A program made the position numbers and the translations under genes. Under the pieces are notes generated by a model. The model was given only the letters and a program-made list of their open reading frames with translations, had not been told where the DNA came from and did not search any database. From Martinezella lusitana (GTDB taxonomy: Bacteria; Pseudomonadota; Alphaproteobacteria; Rhizobiales; Rhizobiaceae), in assembly GCF_010668395.1 (NCBI RefSeq), contig NZ_WUEY01000022.1, positions 37,323 to 101,322 on the forward strand: a stretch of DNA of 64,000 bases, written 5' to 3'. Below are positions 44,242 through 53,689 of this stretch, piece after piece (the first letter of the stretch is position 1; each line of letters opens with the position of its first letter).

Positions 44242-45285
44242 TCAGTTTTTGGCAGCCGGAATCCAGGCGGCCGTTGCGGCATCGCTTTTCAGGAAGGCGG
44301 GGAATTTCTGCTGCAGCTCTTCGATCGTGCCGATCTTGTTGTTGACGAGATCGTCGCGCGTGATGAGCGTCGGCTGCAGGAGAACGGAACGGCCCGGGAA
44401 TTGACCTGCAATGGCGAGCGAGACGGCGCGGACCGAAACTTCGCCGACAACGGCGGCATTCGTGGCGGCGGTCGCAACCCAGGCGCTGTCAGGCTCGGTC
44501 ATCAGCTGGATGTCGGCGGTCGAGGTGTCGACGCCGTAGATCTTGACCTGGCCGGAAAGTCCGAGCTCGTCGATGGCGAGCTTGGCACCCTTTGCGAATT
44601 CGTCCCATGGCGTGAAGATCACCGAAATATCAGGGTTGGCCCGCAGGACCGCCTTGGTCTGGTCGGCGACGGAGGCGGGAACTGTGTCGTTGACCACGCC
44701 CCAGACGGCTTTTTCCTTCAGATTGTGCTTGGCGACGACGTCCTTCCACACCGCATAGCGGCGGTCGAGAGGCGCGAAACCGGCGACATAGACAGCGCCG
44801 CCCGTGAAGCCGTCGCCCTTGTCCTTGACGGCCTGTTCGAGAACGAGCCTGGCCATGTCCTTGTCGCTCTGCTCGACCTGCGGGATTTGCGGATTGTCGA
44901 GGTTCACGTCATAGGCGACGACCTTGATGCCCTTGTCGAGTGCCTTCTGCGCGACATCCTTCAGCACTTCGGGTCTGCCATTGTTGATGATGATGCCGTC
45001 AACGCCGAGATTGATTGCCTGCTCGACGAGATTGCGCTGCGTGTCGTTGTCGTTGCGAGCCTGCGAGACGGTGAGGTTCACGCCGAGCGAGTCGGCCTGC
45101 CGCTTGACGCCGGCCTCGAAAGCCTGCAGCCAGTCGCCGCTGCCGAGAAAGCTGACGACGGCGATATTGACGGTCCTTTTGTCGAAGGGGGCAGGTGCTC
45201 CGGCAAGACCGGCAGCCGATGCCGCGGTCACGAAAAGCGAGCCGGCGACAACAGCCGAAGCGATGGTCGTAAACAATTTGATCAT
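44242..45285 (-). CDS. Sugar ABC transporter substrate-binding protein (ribose-type)
   Basis: The 347-residue protein has a Sec signal peptide (cleavage near AASA, residue 23), then a periplasmic-binding-protein fold of the RbsB/XylF type: NIAVVSFLGSGDWLQAFEAG, GVDGIIINNGRPEVLKDVAQ, GIKVVAYDVN. ATG 45285 (MIKLFTT) is preferred over an in-frame extension upstream that would precede the signal peptide. It is third in an ATPase-permease-binding protein operon. Confidence 0.9.
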   Translation of the reverse strand: MIKLFTTIASAVVAGSLFVTAASAAGLAGAPAPFDKRTVNIAVVSFLGSGDWLQAFEAGVKRQADSLGVNLTVSQARNDNDTQRNLVEQAINLGVDGIIINNGRPEVLKDVAQKALDKGIKVVAYDVNLDNPQIPQVEQSDKDMARLVLEQAVKDKGDGFTGGAVYVAGFAPLDRRYAVWKDVVAKHNLKEKAVWGVVNDTVPASVADQTKAVLRANPDISVIFTPWDEFAKGAKLAIDELGLSGQVKIYGVDTSTADIQLMTEPDSAWVATAATNAAVVGEVSVRAVSLAIAGQFPGRSVLLQPTLITRDDLVNNKIGTIEELQQKFPAFLKSDAATAAWIPAAKN

Positions 45286-45323
45286 TGAAAATCCATTGGG
45301 CGTTAGGTTGGAAGGGACTGGGG

Positions 45324-46358
45324 TCACGCCTTGCCGCGGCTGATCCCATAGGTAAGGGCAAGCGCGCCGACGAGAACGGCGCCCTTGATAAAGTCCTGCG
45401 TGTAGTAGGGGGCGTTGAGCATCGTCAGCCCGTTCAGAAGAACGCCGACGAAGACTGCGCCGATCGTCGTGCCGAGAACGTTGGGACGGCGCAATCCGAG
45501 CACGGCGTAGCCGATCAGAGAGGCGGCGACGGAGTCCATCAGCAGCGAGGCGCCGGACGAGACGTCGCCGCGGCCGACCCGGGCGGCAACGATGATGCCG
45601 CCGAGCGAGGCGAGAACGCCGGAAAGCACATAGGCAAAGGTCTTCAGGCGGGCGATATTGGCGCCGGCCAGCCGCGTTGCGGCTTCATTGCCGCCGGTCG
45701 CATAGAGAAGGCGGCCAAGACGCGTCCGTTCGGTAAGGACATAGAGTACCAGGGCCACGACGAGCATGAGGATGACCGGGAAGGGGACCGTGCCGAACAG
45801 GCTTGAGCGGCCGATCGTCAGGAAGGCCGGGTCGACCTTGCCGGTCGTCGTCGTTCCGTCCGGGAGGATCAGTCCCACCGAGATCGAACGCCCGGCCGTC
45901 GGGATCAGCTGCAGACCGGTCAGCAGGAACATGGTGGCGAGAGTGGCCAGCAGATCCGGCACCTTGAGCCGGACGATCAGCAGCGCATTGGCGAGCCCGA
46001 CGATTGCGCCGAAGGCGAGCACCAGCGGAACCGTCAGATAGGCGTTGAGATTCCACACGATCATAGCGTAGCTCGCGGCCATAACGCTGGACGCGGCCAC
46101 CGCGCCGACGGAGAGATCGAAGCCGCCGATGGCAAGCGTCACGGTCACGCCCGCGCCGATGATGGCGACGACGGATACAGCCTGCAGGATGCTCATCAGA
46201 TTGTTGACGTTGATGAAGGCCGGCTGTGCGAAACTGAAGATGACGACGAGGGCAAGGAGAAGGAAGAACACCGCCCCCCGACGCACGATTTCCCACGGCG
46301 ATATCGTGCTCTCTGCTGCCTTGCCCTGTCCCGGGACTTCAGCGGTGCCTTCACTCAT
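45324..46358 (-). CDS. Sugar ABC transporter permease (RbsC-like)
   Basis: This 344-residue membrane protein has many hydrophobic segments and the RbsC-type signatures GGFDLSVGAVAASS and ANALLIVRLKVPDLLATLA, GNEAATRLAGANIARLK and GVLLNGLTML. It forms the ribose/xylose-type channel with the neighbouring ATPase. ATG 46358 overlaps the ATPase stop by one base (TGATG); a TTG one codon earlier is possible. Confidence 0.9.
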   Translation of the reverse strand: MSEGTAEVPGQGKAAESTISPWEIVRRGAVFFLLLALVVIFSFAQPAFINVNNLMSILQAVSVVAIIGAGVTVTLAIGGFDLSVGAVAASSVMAASYAMIVWNLNAYLTVPLVLAFGAIVGLANALLIVRLKVPDLLATLATMFLLTGLQLIPTAGRSISVGLILPDGTTTTGKVDPAFLTIGRSSLFGTVPFPVILMLVVALVLYVLTERTRLGRLLYATGGNEAATRLAGANIARLKTFAYVLSGVLASLGGIIVAARVGRGDVSSGASLLMDSVAASLIGYAVLGLRRPNVLGTTIGAVFVGVLLNGLTMLNAPYYTQDFIKGAVLVGALALTYGISRGKA

Positions 46359-47839
46359 CAAGCGTATTCCTCGTTCTGCCGGTCGCCGGCGCTCGTCTGA
46401 CCGACATCCCTCAAGGCGTGGTGTTCCATCACCAGTACCCGGTCGGCGACTTCGAGCGCCTCCTCGGGATCGGATGTCGCAATTAAGGTGGCGCGGTCGC
46501 TATGAGCGCGGATGGCTGTGATAATGTCCTGCCGCGCTCCGACATCCACGCCCTGGAAAGGCTCGTCGAGCAGCAGCAGGCGGCTGGGCTCCGCCTCCCA
46601 GCGTGCCAGGACGACCTTTTGCTGGTTGCCGCCCGAAAGCGACCACACGGACGCATCCGGACCGCGCGCCTTTATGCCGAGGCGCCGGATTGCCCTGTCG
46701 CCCTCACGGCTCTCGCGTCCCGAAAACAGGAAGCCGGACGGATACCATTGCTTCAGATGCGGCAGGCTGATGGTGGCCGCGATGCTTTCTCCCGGCCAAT
46801 CCGACGGCATCAGCGAGGAGCGATGCCGGTCGGCAGCGGCCATGACGACACCATGCGCAATCGCATCCGCAGGCGAAGCGGGCCGAAAATCAGCGCCAGC
46901 CAGAAGCACGTTCCCGCCGGCAAAGCGCTCGATGCCGAAAAGAGCGGACAGAAGCCGGCTCTTGCCAGCCCCGAGAACGCCGGTAATCGCGACGACCTCG
47001 CCCGCCCGCAGCTTGAGATCGATCGGCGGGCTGTCTTCGAGCAGCCGTACGCCTTGAAGCTCCAGCACCGTTTGGTCGAACTGGTCGCGACGATGCGGGC
47101 GCGCGGCCGTCATCGATCGTCCGATCATGGTTTCGATGGCCGCGTTGAAGTCGATGGGGCGAGAGAAGGCGCCGACATTGCGGCCTCCGCGCAGGATGAC
47201 GACCCGATCGGCAAGTGCATCGAGATCCGCCGTGCGATGTGAGATATAGAGCACGCCGAGGCCGCGGCTCTTCAGCTGGCGGACGATGTCGTAAAGACGC
47301 CCGGTCTCGCGTGCGGAAAGGCTTGCGGTCGGCTCATCCAGGATCAGCAGCTGCGCCTTGTTGGATAGAGCACGGGCAATGGCAACCATCTGCCGGTCGG
47401 CAGTGCCAAGCTCGCCAAAGTCCCGGTCGAGCGGCAGGTTGAAGCCGGCTTCCGAGAGAATGGCAGCCGCCTGCCGCCGCACCGAGCGTTTCGACAGGAA
47501 GAAAGGCTGGCGGCCATCGACGAAATGATTGAGCAGGAGAGCGTCCGCGACGGAAAGGCCGGCTACGCCGACGACATCGGTGGACTGATGCACGGTGACG
47601 ATGCCCTGCGCGCTGGCTGCCGCCGGATGATCGGCGCGATAATCGCTGCCGTTCCACAAGATCTTGCCTGAATCGGCACGATGAATGCCGGACACAATCT
47701 TCACGAGCGTCGACTTGCCAGCGCCGTTGGCACCCATCAGCGCGACGATCTCGCCGCGATCGATGGTCAGGGACGCACCTGCCAGGGCCTGTGTCGAGCC
47801 AAAAGCAAGGGAGAGATTTTGAATATCCAGCAAGGCCAT
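46358..47839 (-). CDS. Sugar ABC transporter ATP-binding protein (RbsA-like, two domains)
   Basis: The 493-residue protein has two ABC domains: Walker A GANGAGKSTLVK in the first and GVLGAGKSRLL in the second, which is degenerate, with signature LSGGNQQKVVLARW in the second and Walker B LLLLDEPFQGVD. This is the usual RbsA/MglA pattern. ATG 47839 (MALLDIQNLSLAFG) is chosen; a GTG 11 codons upstream is also open and neither has a strong ribosome site. It heads the four-gene operon controlled by the palindrome at 47920. Confidence 0.88.
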   Translation of the reverse strand: MALLDIQNLSLAFGSTQALAGASLTIDRGEIVALMGANGAGKSTLVKIVSGIHRADSGKILWNGSDYRADHPAAASAQGIVTVHQSTDVVGVAGLSVADALLLNHFVDGRQPFFLSKRSVRRQAAAILSEAGFNLPLDRDFGELGTADRQMVAIARALSNKAQLLILDEPTASLSARETGRLYDIVRQLKSRGLGVLYISHRTADLDALADRVVILRGGRNVGAFSRPIDFNAAIETMIGRSMTAARPHRRDQFDQTVLELQGVRLLEDSPPIDLKLRAGEVVAITGVLGAGKSRLLSALFGIERFAGGNVLLAGADFRPASPADAIAHGVVMAAADRHRSSLMPSDWPGESIAATISLPHLKQWYPSGFLFSGRESREGDRAIRRLGIKARGPDASVWSLSGGNQQKVVLARWEAEPSRLLLLDEPFQGVDVGARQDIITAIRAHSDRATLIATSDPEEALEVADRVLVMEHHALRDVGQTSAGDRQNEEYA

Positions 47840-47919
47840 GGGTGCAGTTCGATGATCGATCGTCTGCGACACTCGTAAGCCACTGCTGCTTTATCTCAAG
47901 GATCGAGCTTACTTTGTTG

Positions 47920-47939
47920 ATTTATTCTATAGAATAAAT
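47920..47939. promoter_or_regulatory. 20-bp perfect palindrome upstream of the sugar-transport operon
   Basis: ATTTATTCTA at 47920-47929 is followed by its exact complement. It sits about 80 bases upstream of the ATPase start and is very AT-rich in a GC-rich region, as expected for an operator over a promoter. A GntR-, IclR- or LacI-type repressor could bind it; no intact regulator lies adjacent. Confidence 0.6.
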
Positions 47940-47956
47940 TTCCATTTGGCGCCGCC

Positions 47957-48070
47957 TCACTGAGCGATCTTCCGATATTCGAGGCCGGCGCGGGGCTCCC
48001 CCTTTCCTTGCGGTTGCTGCAGGCGCTCAAACAGGACCTGAGCGGCTGAACCGCCATAGGGGGCTACAAG
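47957..48070 (-). pseudogene. C-terminal remnant of a regulator-like gene
   Basis: A minus-strand frame reads LVAPYGGSAAQVLFERLQQP, then QGKGEPRAGLEYRKIAQ and a stop. It resembles the tail of a LacI-type repressor (Ala-rich helix ending in LFERL). No start is available: the segment begins right beside the terminator of the next gene. If real, the regulator of this transport operon has been lost to deletion. The identification is weak because only 37 residues are present. Confidence 0.4.
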
Positions 48071-48078
48071 ACAGACGC

Positions 48079-48109
48079 AAAAAAGCCCGGCGCGAAAACA
48101 CGCCGGGCT
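48079..48109 (-). terminator. Intrinsic terminator of the MHS transporter gene
   Basis: AGCCCGGCG (48084-48092) pairs with CGCCGGGCT (48101-48109). On the minus strand the stem is followed by TTTTTT, ten bases after the stop codon region of the gene at 48119. Confidence 0.88.
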
Positions 48110-48118
48110 CCCGTGGGA

Positions 48119-50002
48119 CTATTCGATGGCGTCGAGATCGACGCCCTTGGTTTCCCGGACGAAGATAAGGCCGATGACGAGGGTCATCGCGGCAATCGCG
48201 ATGGGATACCAGAGGCCATAATAGATATCGCCCTTGGCCGCGCTCATGGCAAAGACCGTTGCCGGCAGCAGGCCGCCGAACCAGCCGTTGCCGATATGAT
48301 AGGGCAGCGACATGCCGGTGTAGCGGATGCGGGTCGGGAACATCTCCACCAGAATGGCGGCAATCGGGCCGTAGACCATCGTCACGTAGATCACGAGGAT
48401 CGTCAGGATGAGGATGGTCAGCGGCCAATTGATTGCCGCGGGATCGGCAACCATCTTGAAGGCACCGCCATTGGCGATGGTGTAGACAGGCATGTCGGTC
48501 GCCCCGCCGGCCTGGTCCGCCGTCAGGAGCTTCGCCTTCACGAGGTCGGCGACGGGCGTCACTGTCTTTTCGCCTGCCCGTATCGCTGCCACATCGAGCC
48601 CAAGTTCGGGATTGGCAGCAAGGAAGGCGTCGAGCTTCGCGTCCGGCACCTTGATCGGGTCGCGCGCCAGCGGGAAGCCGGCCTTTTGCAGGGCGAGATT
48701 CATGTCATGTGTAAATGCCGTGCCCTTGGCCGCCGCACCGGCGCCGGCCGCAGTGGCGTCATAAGAGGTCACGGTTGCATCGCCGACCTTGACGGTCGCC
48801 GGCTGGTCCGCCGGTCCCTCGGCAACCGTGTAGGGAACGGACGACTTCGACAGGAACGACGTCGCGATATCGCACGAGTTGTTGAATTTGGCGGTTCCCA
48901 CCGGATTGAACTGGAATGTGCAATCGCCGGGAGCCGCCGTGACGGTGGCGCGGATGGTCTGTTCCGCCTGAGCAAGCGCCGGATTGGCAGCCCGCGTCAG
49001 CGCATTGAAGAGCGGGAAGTAGGTCAGGATCGCCAGTGCAAGCCCCGCCATGATGATCGGCTTGCGGCCGATCTTGTCGGAAAGCCAGCCGAAGAACACG
49101 AAGAAGCCGCTGCCGATCAAAAGTGCGATCGCAATCATGATATTGACCGACTGGCCATCGACCTTGAGCACGTTCTGCAGGAAGAACAGCGAATAGAACT
49201 GGCCGGCATACCAGACGACCGCCTGGCCGGCCGTGAGGCCGAGCAGCGCGATGAGGGCGATCTTCGCGTTCTTCCACTGGCCGAAGGCTTCAGACAGCGG
49301 TGCCTTGGAGCCCTTGCCCTCTTCCTTCATCTTCTTGAAAGCCGGCGATTCGCTGAGCGAAAGCCGAATCCAGACGGAGATGGCCAGCAGAAGGCAGGAC
49401 AAGACGAACGGAATGCGCCAGCCCCAGGCGGCAAAGGCATCCTTGCCGACCGCGTTTTGCACGACCAGGATGACGATCAGCGACAGAAACAGGCCGAGCG
49501 TCGCCGTCGTCTGGATCCAGGACGTGTAGTAGCCGCGCCTGTCGTCGGGGGCGTGCTCGGCGACATAGGTGGCCGCACCACCATATTCGCCGCCAAGCGC
49601 CAGGCCCTGCAGCAGGCGAAGGATGATCAGAATGACCGGGGCAACGATGCCCCAGCTTGCCGAACCAGGGAGAACGCCGACCAGGAAGGTCGAGAGGCCC
49701 ATGATCAGGATGGTGACGAGAAAGGTATATTTGCGTCCCACGAGATCGCCGATCCGGCCGAAGACCAGTGCGCCGAAAGGCCGGACGAGGAAGCCTGCGG
49801 CAAAGGCCAGCAAGGCGAAGATGTTGCGGGTTGCTTCCGGATAGTCGCTAAAAAAGGCCGTGCCGATAAAGGCGGCCAGGGATCCGTAGAGATAGAAATC
49901 GTACCATTCGAACACAGTTCCGAGGGAGGAGGCGAAGATGACTTTCTTCTCCTCCCTGGTCATGCCACGACTTCTCGTCGCGGCAACGGACGCGGTTGCC
50001 AT
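48119..50002 (-). CDS. MHS-family MFS symporter with a large internal extracytoplasmic insert
   Basis: The 627-residue carrier has metabolite:H+ symporter landmarks (FEWYDFYLYGSLAAFIGTAF, RPFGALVFGRIGDLVGRKYT, LGGEYGGAATYVAEHAP) and a second MFS half starting around LSDKIGRKPIIMAG. Between roughly residues 335 and 505 there is a largely hydrophilic region with Cys residues (AAPGDCTFQF, NSCDIATS) that is absent from standard 430-residue MHS proteins. A GGGAGGA site precedes ATG 50002. The insert probably forms a periplasmic domain; substrate is unknown. Confidence 0.85.
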   Translation of the reverse strand: MATASVAATRSRGMTREEKKVIFASSLGTVFEWYDFYLYGSLAAFIGTAFFSDYPEATRNIFALLAFAAGFLVRPFGALVFGRIGDLVGRKYTFLVTILIMGLSTFLVGVLPGSASWGIVAPVILIILRLLQGLALGGEYGGAATYVAEHAPDDRRGYYTSWIQTTATLGLFLSLIVILVVQNAVGKDAFAAWGWRIPFVLSCLLLAISVWIRLSLSESPAFKKMKEEGKGSKAPLSEAFGQWKNAKIALIALLGLTAGQAVVWYAGQFYSLFFLQNVLKVDGQSVNIMIAIALLIGSGFFVFFGWLSDKIGRKPIIMAGLALAILTYFPLFNALTRAANPALAQAEQTIRATVTAAPGDCTFQFNPVGTAKFNNSCDIATSFLSKSSVPYTVAEGPADQPATVKVGDATVTSYDATAAGAGAAAKGTAFTHDMNLALQKAGFPLARDPIKVPDAKLDAFLAANPELGLDVAAIRAGEKTVTPVADLVKAKLLTADQAGGATDMPVYTIANGGAFKMVADPAAINWPLTILILTILVIYVTMVYGPIAAILVEMFPTRIRYTGMSLPYHIGNGWFGGLLPATVFAMSAAKGDIYYGLWYPIAIAAMTLVIGLIFVRETKGVDLDAIE

Positions 50003-50364
50003 GAATCAATCCTCCCAATTGCACCAGGGACATGGTCAAAAGACCCGTGTCATGTCCCCCATGATGACATTACGCAGGACTTTCCTGCCGATGGGCGCGG
50101 AAAGTCGCGCCAGTGGGTGCTCCCCTGATTCCCTCCCCCAGGAGATCACGCACCTGATGCACTTGCGAGTGTTGGCCAAAAATTGAAAATTGCAATGCCT
50201 GCAACCGGTGTCGCTTATGGAAAACTGTGTGTAAGTATCAAGAAATATGAATATATCGCCGCTCGCCACTCCCGCCGCGGCTTCTCGTCGGGAGGAGCGA
50301 TGTCAGGCTCGCCGAAATATGACGCAGCCAGGAAAGCTCGGCATGCGAATCCCGACCTTTTTGC
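50003..50364. other. 362 bases between two MFS genes
   Basis: Holds the promoter region of the MHS gene. Small open frames here (for example 50183-50368) lack ribosome sites and protein-like composition. Nothing else supported. Confidence 0.4.
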
Positions 50365-51576
50365 CTAGGTCATGCAGTCTGCAGCCTGCAGCCGCAGCCG
50401 CCGCATCGGCGGAAAGGCAAGTGAGATGGCGGCGGCGCCCAGTCCGACCATGGACGAGCCGATGAAGAGCCAGGAGTAGTTGGCGAAGGTATCGAATATC
50501 CAGCCGCCGATCAGTGGTCCGGCTGCCATGCCGATGCTTGAGAGCATCGAGGCTGCGCCGAACACGGTGCCGATGACGCGTGGTCCGAAATACTCGCGCG
50601 CCAGAACCGCATAAAGCGGCATGACGCCGCCATAGGCACTGCCGAAGACGACCGCCAGCGCGTAGAATTCGCCAAGTTCGCTGACCAGCAGATAGCTGGC
50701 AAGCGCGAGCGCCTGTACCAGCAGTCCGGCGACCAGCACCGGCTTCACGCCCAGCCTGTCGGCGAGCGTTCCATAAAGAAGCCGCCCGCCGAGCCCCGCG
50801 AGCCCTTCGACGCTATAGATGCTGACGGCGGCCATCGGCCCGACGCCGCAGATGGTGGCATAGCTGACCATGTGGAAGATCGGGCCGGAATGAGCGGCGC
50901 AGCAGGCAAAGAAGGTCGCGCCGAGAACAAGGAACTGCGGCGAGCGGAAGATGCGGCCAAGCGGCAGGCTTTGTTCTTCCCTTTGCGCATCCGGGCTGGA
51001 GGCTTCGGCAAGAACGGGCGCTCGGCGCACAAGCATCGCCGCCGGGATCAGGAGCGCCCACGCCAGGATGCCGATTGCCAGCATGGCGAAACGCCAGTCA
51101 TAGGCGGAAATCAGATAGCGCGCGAAAGGCGAGACGGTCATCGGCGCAACGCCCATGCCGGCCGAGACGAGTGATACCGCGAGGCTTCGGCCTTTGTCGA
51201 ACCAGGCGGTCGTCGCCGCGATCATAGGCGCGAAGAAGGCGCTGGCGGCAAGGCCGACAAGGATGCCATAGGTCAGCTGGAATTGCAGAAGGGAGCCTGC
51301 CCGGCTGGCCAGGACCAGCGCAAGCCCAAGCAGCGCCGCGCCGATCAGCACGACGCTGCGAACGCCAAAACGATCGCTTGCAGCGCCCCAGGCGAAGGCA
51401 CCCAAGCCCATCGTCAGGAAATTCAACGTCATGGCGGTGGCGATGCCGGTATGGGACCAGCCGGTGTCGGCAGCCATCGGCACCTGAAAGATCGCCAGGG
51501 AAAACATCGCTCCGAGCGCAACGCAGGTCATCAGGGCTCCGGCCCCGACGATCACCCAACGATAGGACGAATTCAT
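50365..51576 (-). CDS. MFS transporter (OFA/MCT-like)
   Basis: The 403-residue protein has 12 hydrophobic segments, MFS motif SDRFGVRSVVLIGAA after TM2 and TLADRLGVKPVLVAG after TM8. The opening (MNSSYRWVIVGAGALMTCV) and its overall order suggest the oxalate/formate-antiporter or monocarboxylate group. ATG 51576 is used because an AAGGGAG site precedes it; the 46-residue upstream extension is not transporter-like. Minus strand, divergent from the radical SAM gene. Confidence 0.85.
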   Translation of the reverse strand: MNSSYRWVIVGAGALMTCVALGAMFSLAIFQVPMAADTGWSHTGIATAMTLNFLTMGLGAFAWGAASDRFGVRSVVLIGAALLGLALVLASRAGSLLQFQLTYGILVGLAASAFFAPMIAATTAWFDKGRSLAVSLVSAGMGVAPMTVSPFARYLISAYDWRFAMLAIGILAWALLIPAAMLVRRAPVLAEASSPDAQREEQSLPLGRIFRSPQFLVLGATFFACCAAHSGPIFHMVSYATICGVGPMAAVSIYSVEGLAGLGGRLLYGTLADRLGVKPVLVAGLLVQALALASYLLVSELGEFYALAVVFGSAYGGVMPLYAVLAREYFGPRVIGTVFGAASMLSSIGMAAGPLIGGWIFDTFANYSWLFIGSSMVGLGAAAISLAFPPMRRLRLQAADCMT

Positions 51577-52019
51577 TTCGCAACTCCCTTCATCCGGTTC
51601 CGCCCAAGACGCGAAAGATCGGCCATTTGCCTTTCGCATCAGGTCCGTAATAAAGACGATCGCATCGGAGGGATTTCGACATCGTCGCCCAAAAAGTTTC
51701 GATTGGCATTGCAACTGGGCTTTTGATCCTGGCGGCGAAAACGTCGTGGCGCAATGCTCCCGTCAAATATTCGGGCCACGCCGCACATACGGGAGCTTCA
51801 CCTCAAATGCCGACCCGCAGAGATGACGTGTCGAGGATGTCACCGGCATCCCGTCGTCCGGAATTTAATCCTCGGCTCATATAGAGCTGCTAAGACAGCC
51901 GCCGCGATGCTGGAAAAACCCGCCTTATCGCCTATGGGCGAATGCAGGCAACCGCAAATGACATACAGGCTCAACGCAATACCGAACCAGATCTTCCAAA
52001 TCATGGAGCGGCATATTCA
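51577..52019. other. Divergent promoter region
   Basis: 443 bases between the MFS gene (minus) and the radical SAM gene (plus). No supported frame or palindrome. Confidence 0.4.
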
Positions 52020-53579
52020 ATGGCTCATATCGTCATCATCAATCCGCGCTTCGAAACCTCCTACTGGGGCATGGAGCACGCTCTGCCGCTATTCGATGTC
52101 AAGGCCAATCTACCGGTAGCCTGCCTGCCTTTGCTGGCTGCGCTGACACCCTCGGAACACACCGTCACGCTGGTGGACGAGAATGTCGAGCCGATAGACT
52201 ACGGCCTCTGCGAGACGGCCGATATCGTTGCGCTGACGGGCATGATCGTCCAGCGGTTCCGGATGACGGAGATCCTGACCGAACTCAAGCGACGCGATTG
52301 CTTTACCGTCGTCGGCGGACCTTGGGTTACGGTCAAGGAGGATTATTTCGGCAACCTTGCCGACGTCGCCTTTATCGGCGAGGCGGAAGAAACCTGGCCG
52401 AAATTTCTGGAGGAATGGCAGCAGGGCTGCCATGCCCGGCGCTACGAGCAGTCCGACAGGACGGATATGAGCACGGTGCCGGTGCCGCGCTTCGATCTCC
52501 TGAAAATGGATGAATATGCGGTCGGTAGCGTTCAGTTCTCGCGCGGCTGTCCCTTCACCTGCGATTTCTGCGACATCATCGTGGTCTTCGGCCGCAAGCC
52601 GCGCATCAAGACCAGCGCCCAGATCGTCGCCGAGATGGAAGCCTTGCTGGCGACCGGAACGGACACGGCCTTCATCGTCGACGACAACCTGATCGGCAAC
52701 AAGAAGGCGATCAAGGAGGTCTTGCGCGATGTCGTCGCCTGGCAGGAACGGCATCATTATCCGATGACGTTTCTGACGGAGGCGTCGATCGACCTGGCCG
52801 ACGATGCGGAGTTGATGCAGCTGATGGTCGACGCCAATATCCGCGTCGTCTTCATCGGCATCGAGACGCCGAACGAGGAGGCGTTGCGCGAAACCAAGAA
52901 GCTGCAGAACCTGCGCAAGGGCGGAACGATGCTGGAAAAGATCCATACGATCCAGCAGACCGGCATGGAAGTCTGGTGCGGCATGATCCTGGGTTTCGAC
53001 AGCGACGATGCGACCATCTTCGATGCGCAGCGCATCTTCATCAAGGATGCGCGTATCGTCAACGCCATGATCGGCATGCTGGCAGCCATTCCGAAGACAC
53101 CGCTCTACACTCGTCTTGCCAAGGAGGGGAGGCTCGATCACGACGATCCGCCCGCTTACGGCACCAATGTCATTCCGCTCAATCTCTCGCGGGAGACTCT
53201 GCGGGACGGATACCTCTCGGTTCTTAGCGACCTGCATCAACCGGCCGCTTATTTCGACCGGCTGGATGCGCTTTACATCGACGCGCATATCGAGCCGGAA
53301 AGTGCCCGTTTGCGGCATCTGCGCCGGCATCCGTTGCGTCTGCTTGCGCTCAATGCGACATGGGCGTTCGAGGCCGTCGGCATTTTCGTCCGGCTGATGC
53401 GCCGGGTGAAGGAGGCGGACTTGCGCGCCGTCTATCGCCGGCGGCTATTCAATCTCCTGCGACATCGCCGCTCGCCCGTCGTTCTGCAGATCTACGCGAT
53501 CAAGTGTGCCATGCATTATCATGCCCATATCATGGTTCAGCAGATGCGTACGGGCGGCGGCATCGTCAACTCGTTCTAA
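52020..53579 (+). CDS. B12-binding radical SAM protein (HpnP-like, DUF4070)
   Basis: This 519-residue enzyme begins with a cobalamin-binding type domain (MAHIVIINPRFETSYWG, LVDENVEPIDYGL, up to about residue 140) and a radical SAM core with the iron-sulfur ligands Cys177, Cys181 and Cys184 (SRGCPFTCDFCDIIVVFGRK). The C-terminal part resembles DUF4070 proteins such as hopanoid 2-methylase HpnP. No hopanoid genes are nearby, so the substrate is unknown; it may methylate another lipid. ATG 52020 is chosen because the domain starts at once and a GGAG-like site precedes it. Confidence 0.85.
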   Translation: MAHIVIINPRFETSYWGMEHALPLFDVKANLPVACLPLLAALTPSEHTVTLVDENVEPIDYGLCETADIVALTGMIVQRFRMTEILTELKRRDCFTVVGGPWVTVKEDYFGNLADVAFIGEAEETWPKFLEEWQQGCHARRYEQSDRTDMSTVPVPRFDLLKMDEYAVGSVQFSRGCPFTCDFCDIIVVFGRKPRIKTSAQIVAEMEALLATGTDTAFIVDDNLIGNKKAIKEVLRDVVAWQERHHYPMTFLTEASIDLADDAELMQLMVDANIRVVFIGIETPNEEALRETKKLQNLRKGGTMLEKIHTIQQTGMEVWCGMILGFDSDDATIFDAQRIFIKDARIVNAMIGMLAAIPKTPLYTRLAKEGRLDHDDPPAYGTNVIPLNLSRETLRDGYLSVLSDLHQPAAYFDRLDALYIDAHIEPESARLRHLRRHPLRLLALNATWAFEAVGIFVRLMRRVKEADLRAVYRRRLFNLLRHRRSPVVLQIYAIKCAMHYHAHIMVQQMRTGGGIVNSF

Positions 53580-53689
53580 CGCGGTTTCGATCGCCTGGAA
53601 AAGCAGTTTGAACCTGTGTGCGGCAGCATATGGACTGTTGCTACAAGGCAACACAATGCGGCGGAGATTTGCAATTCGAAATTGCAGGC

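Noticed and set aside
48113..50128. Plus-strand 671-codon frame
   Set aside because: Antisense to the MHS symporter gene, which has an excellent ribosome site, family motifs and terminator.
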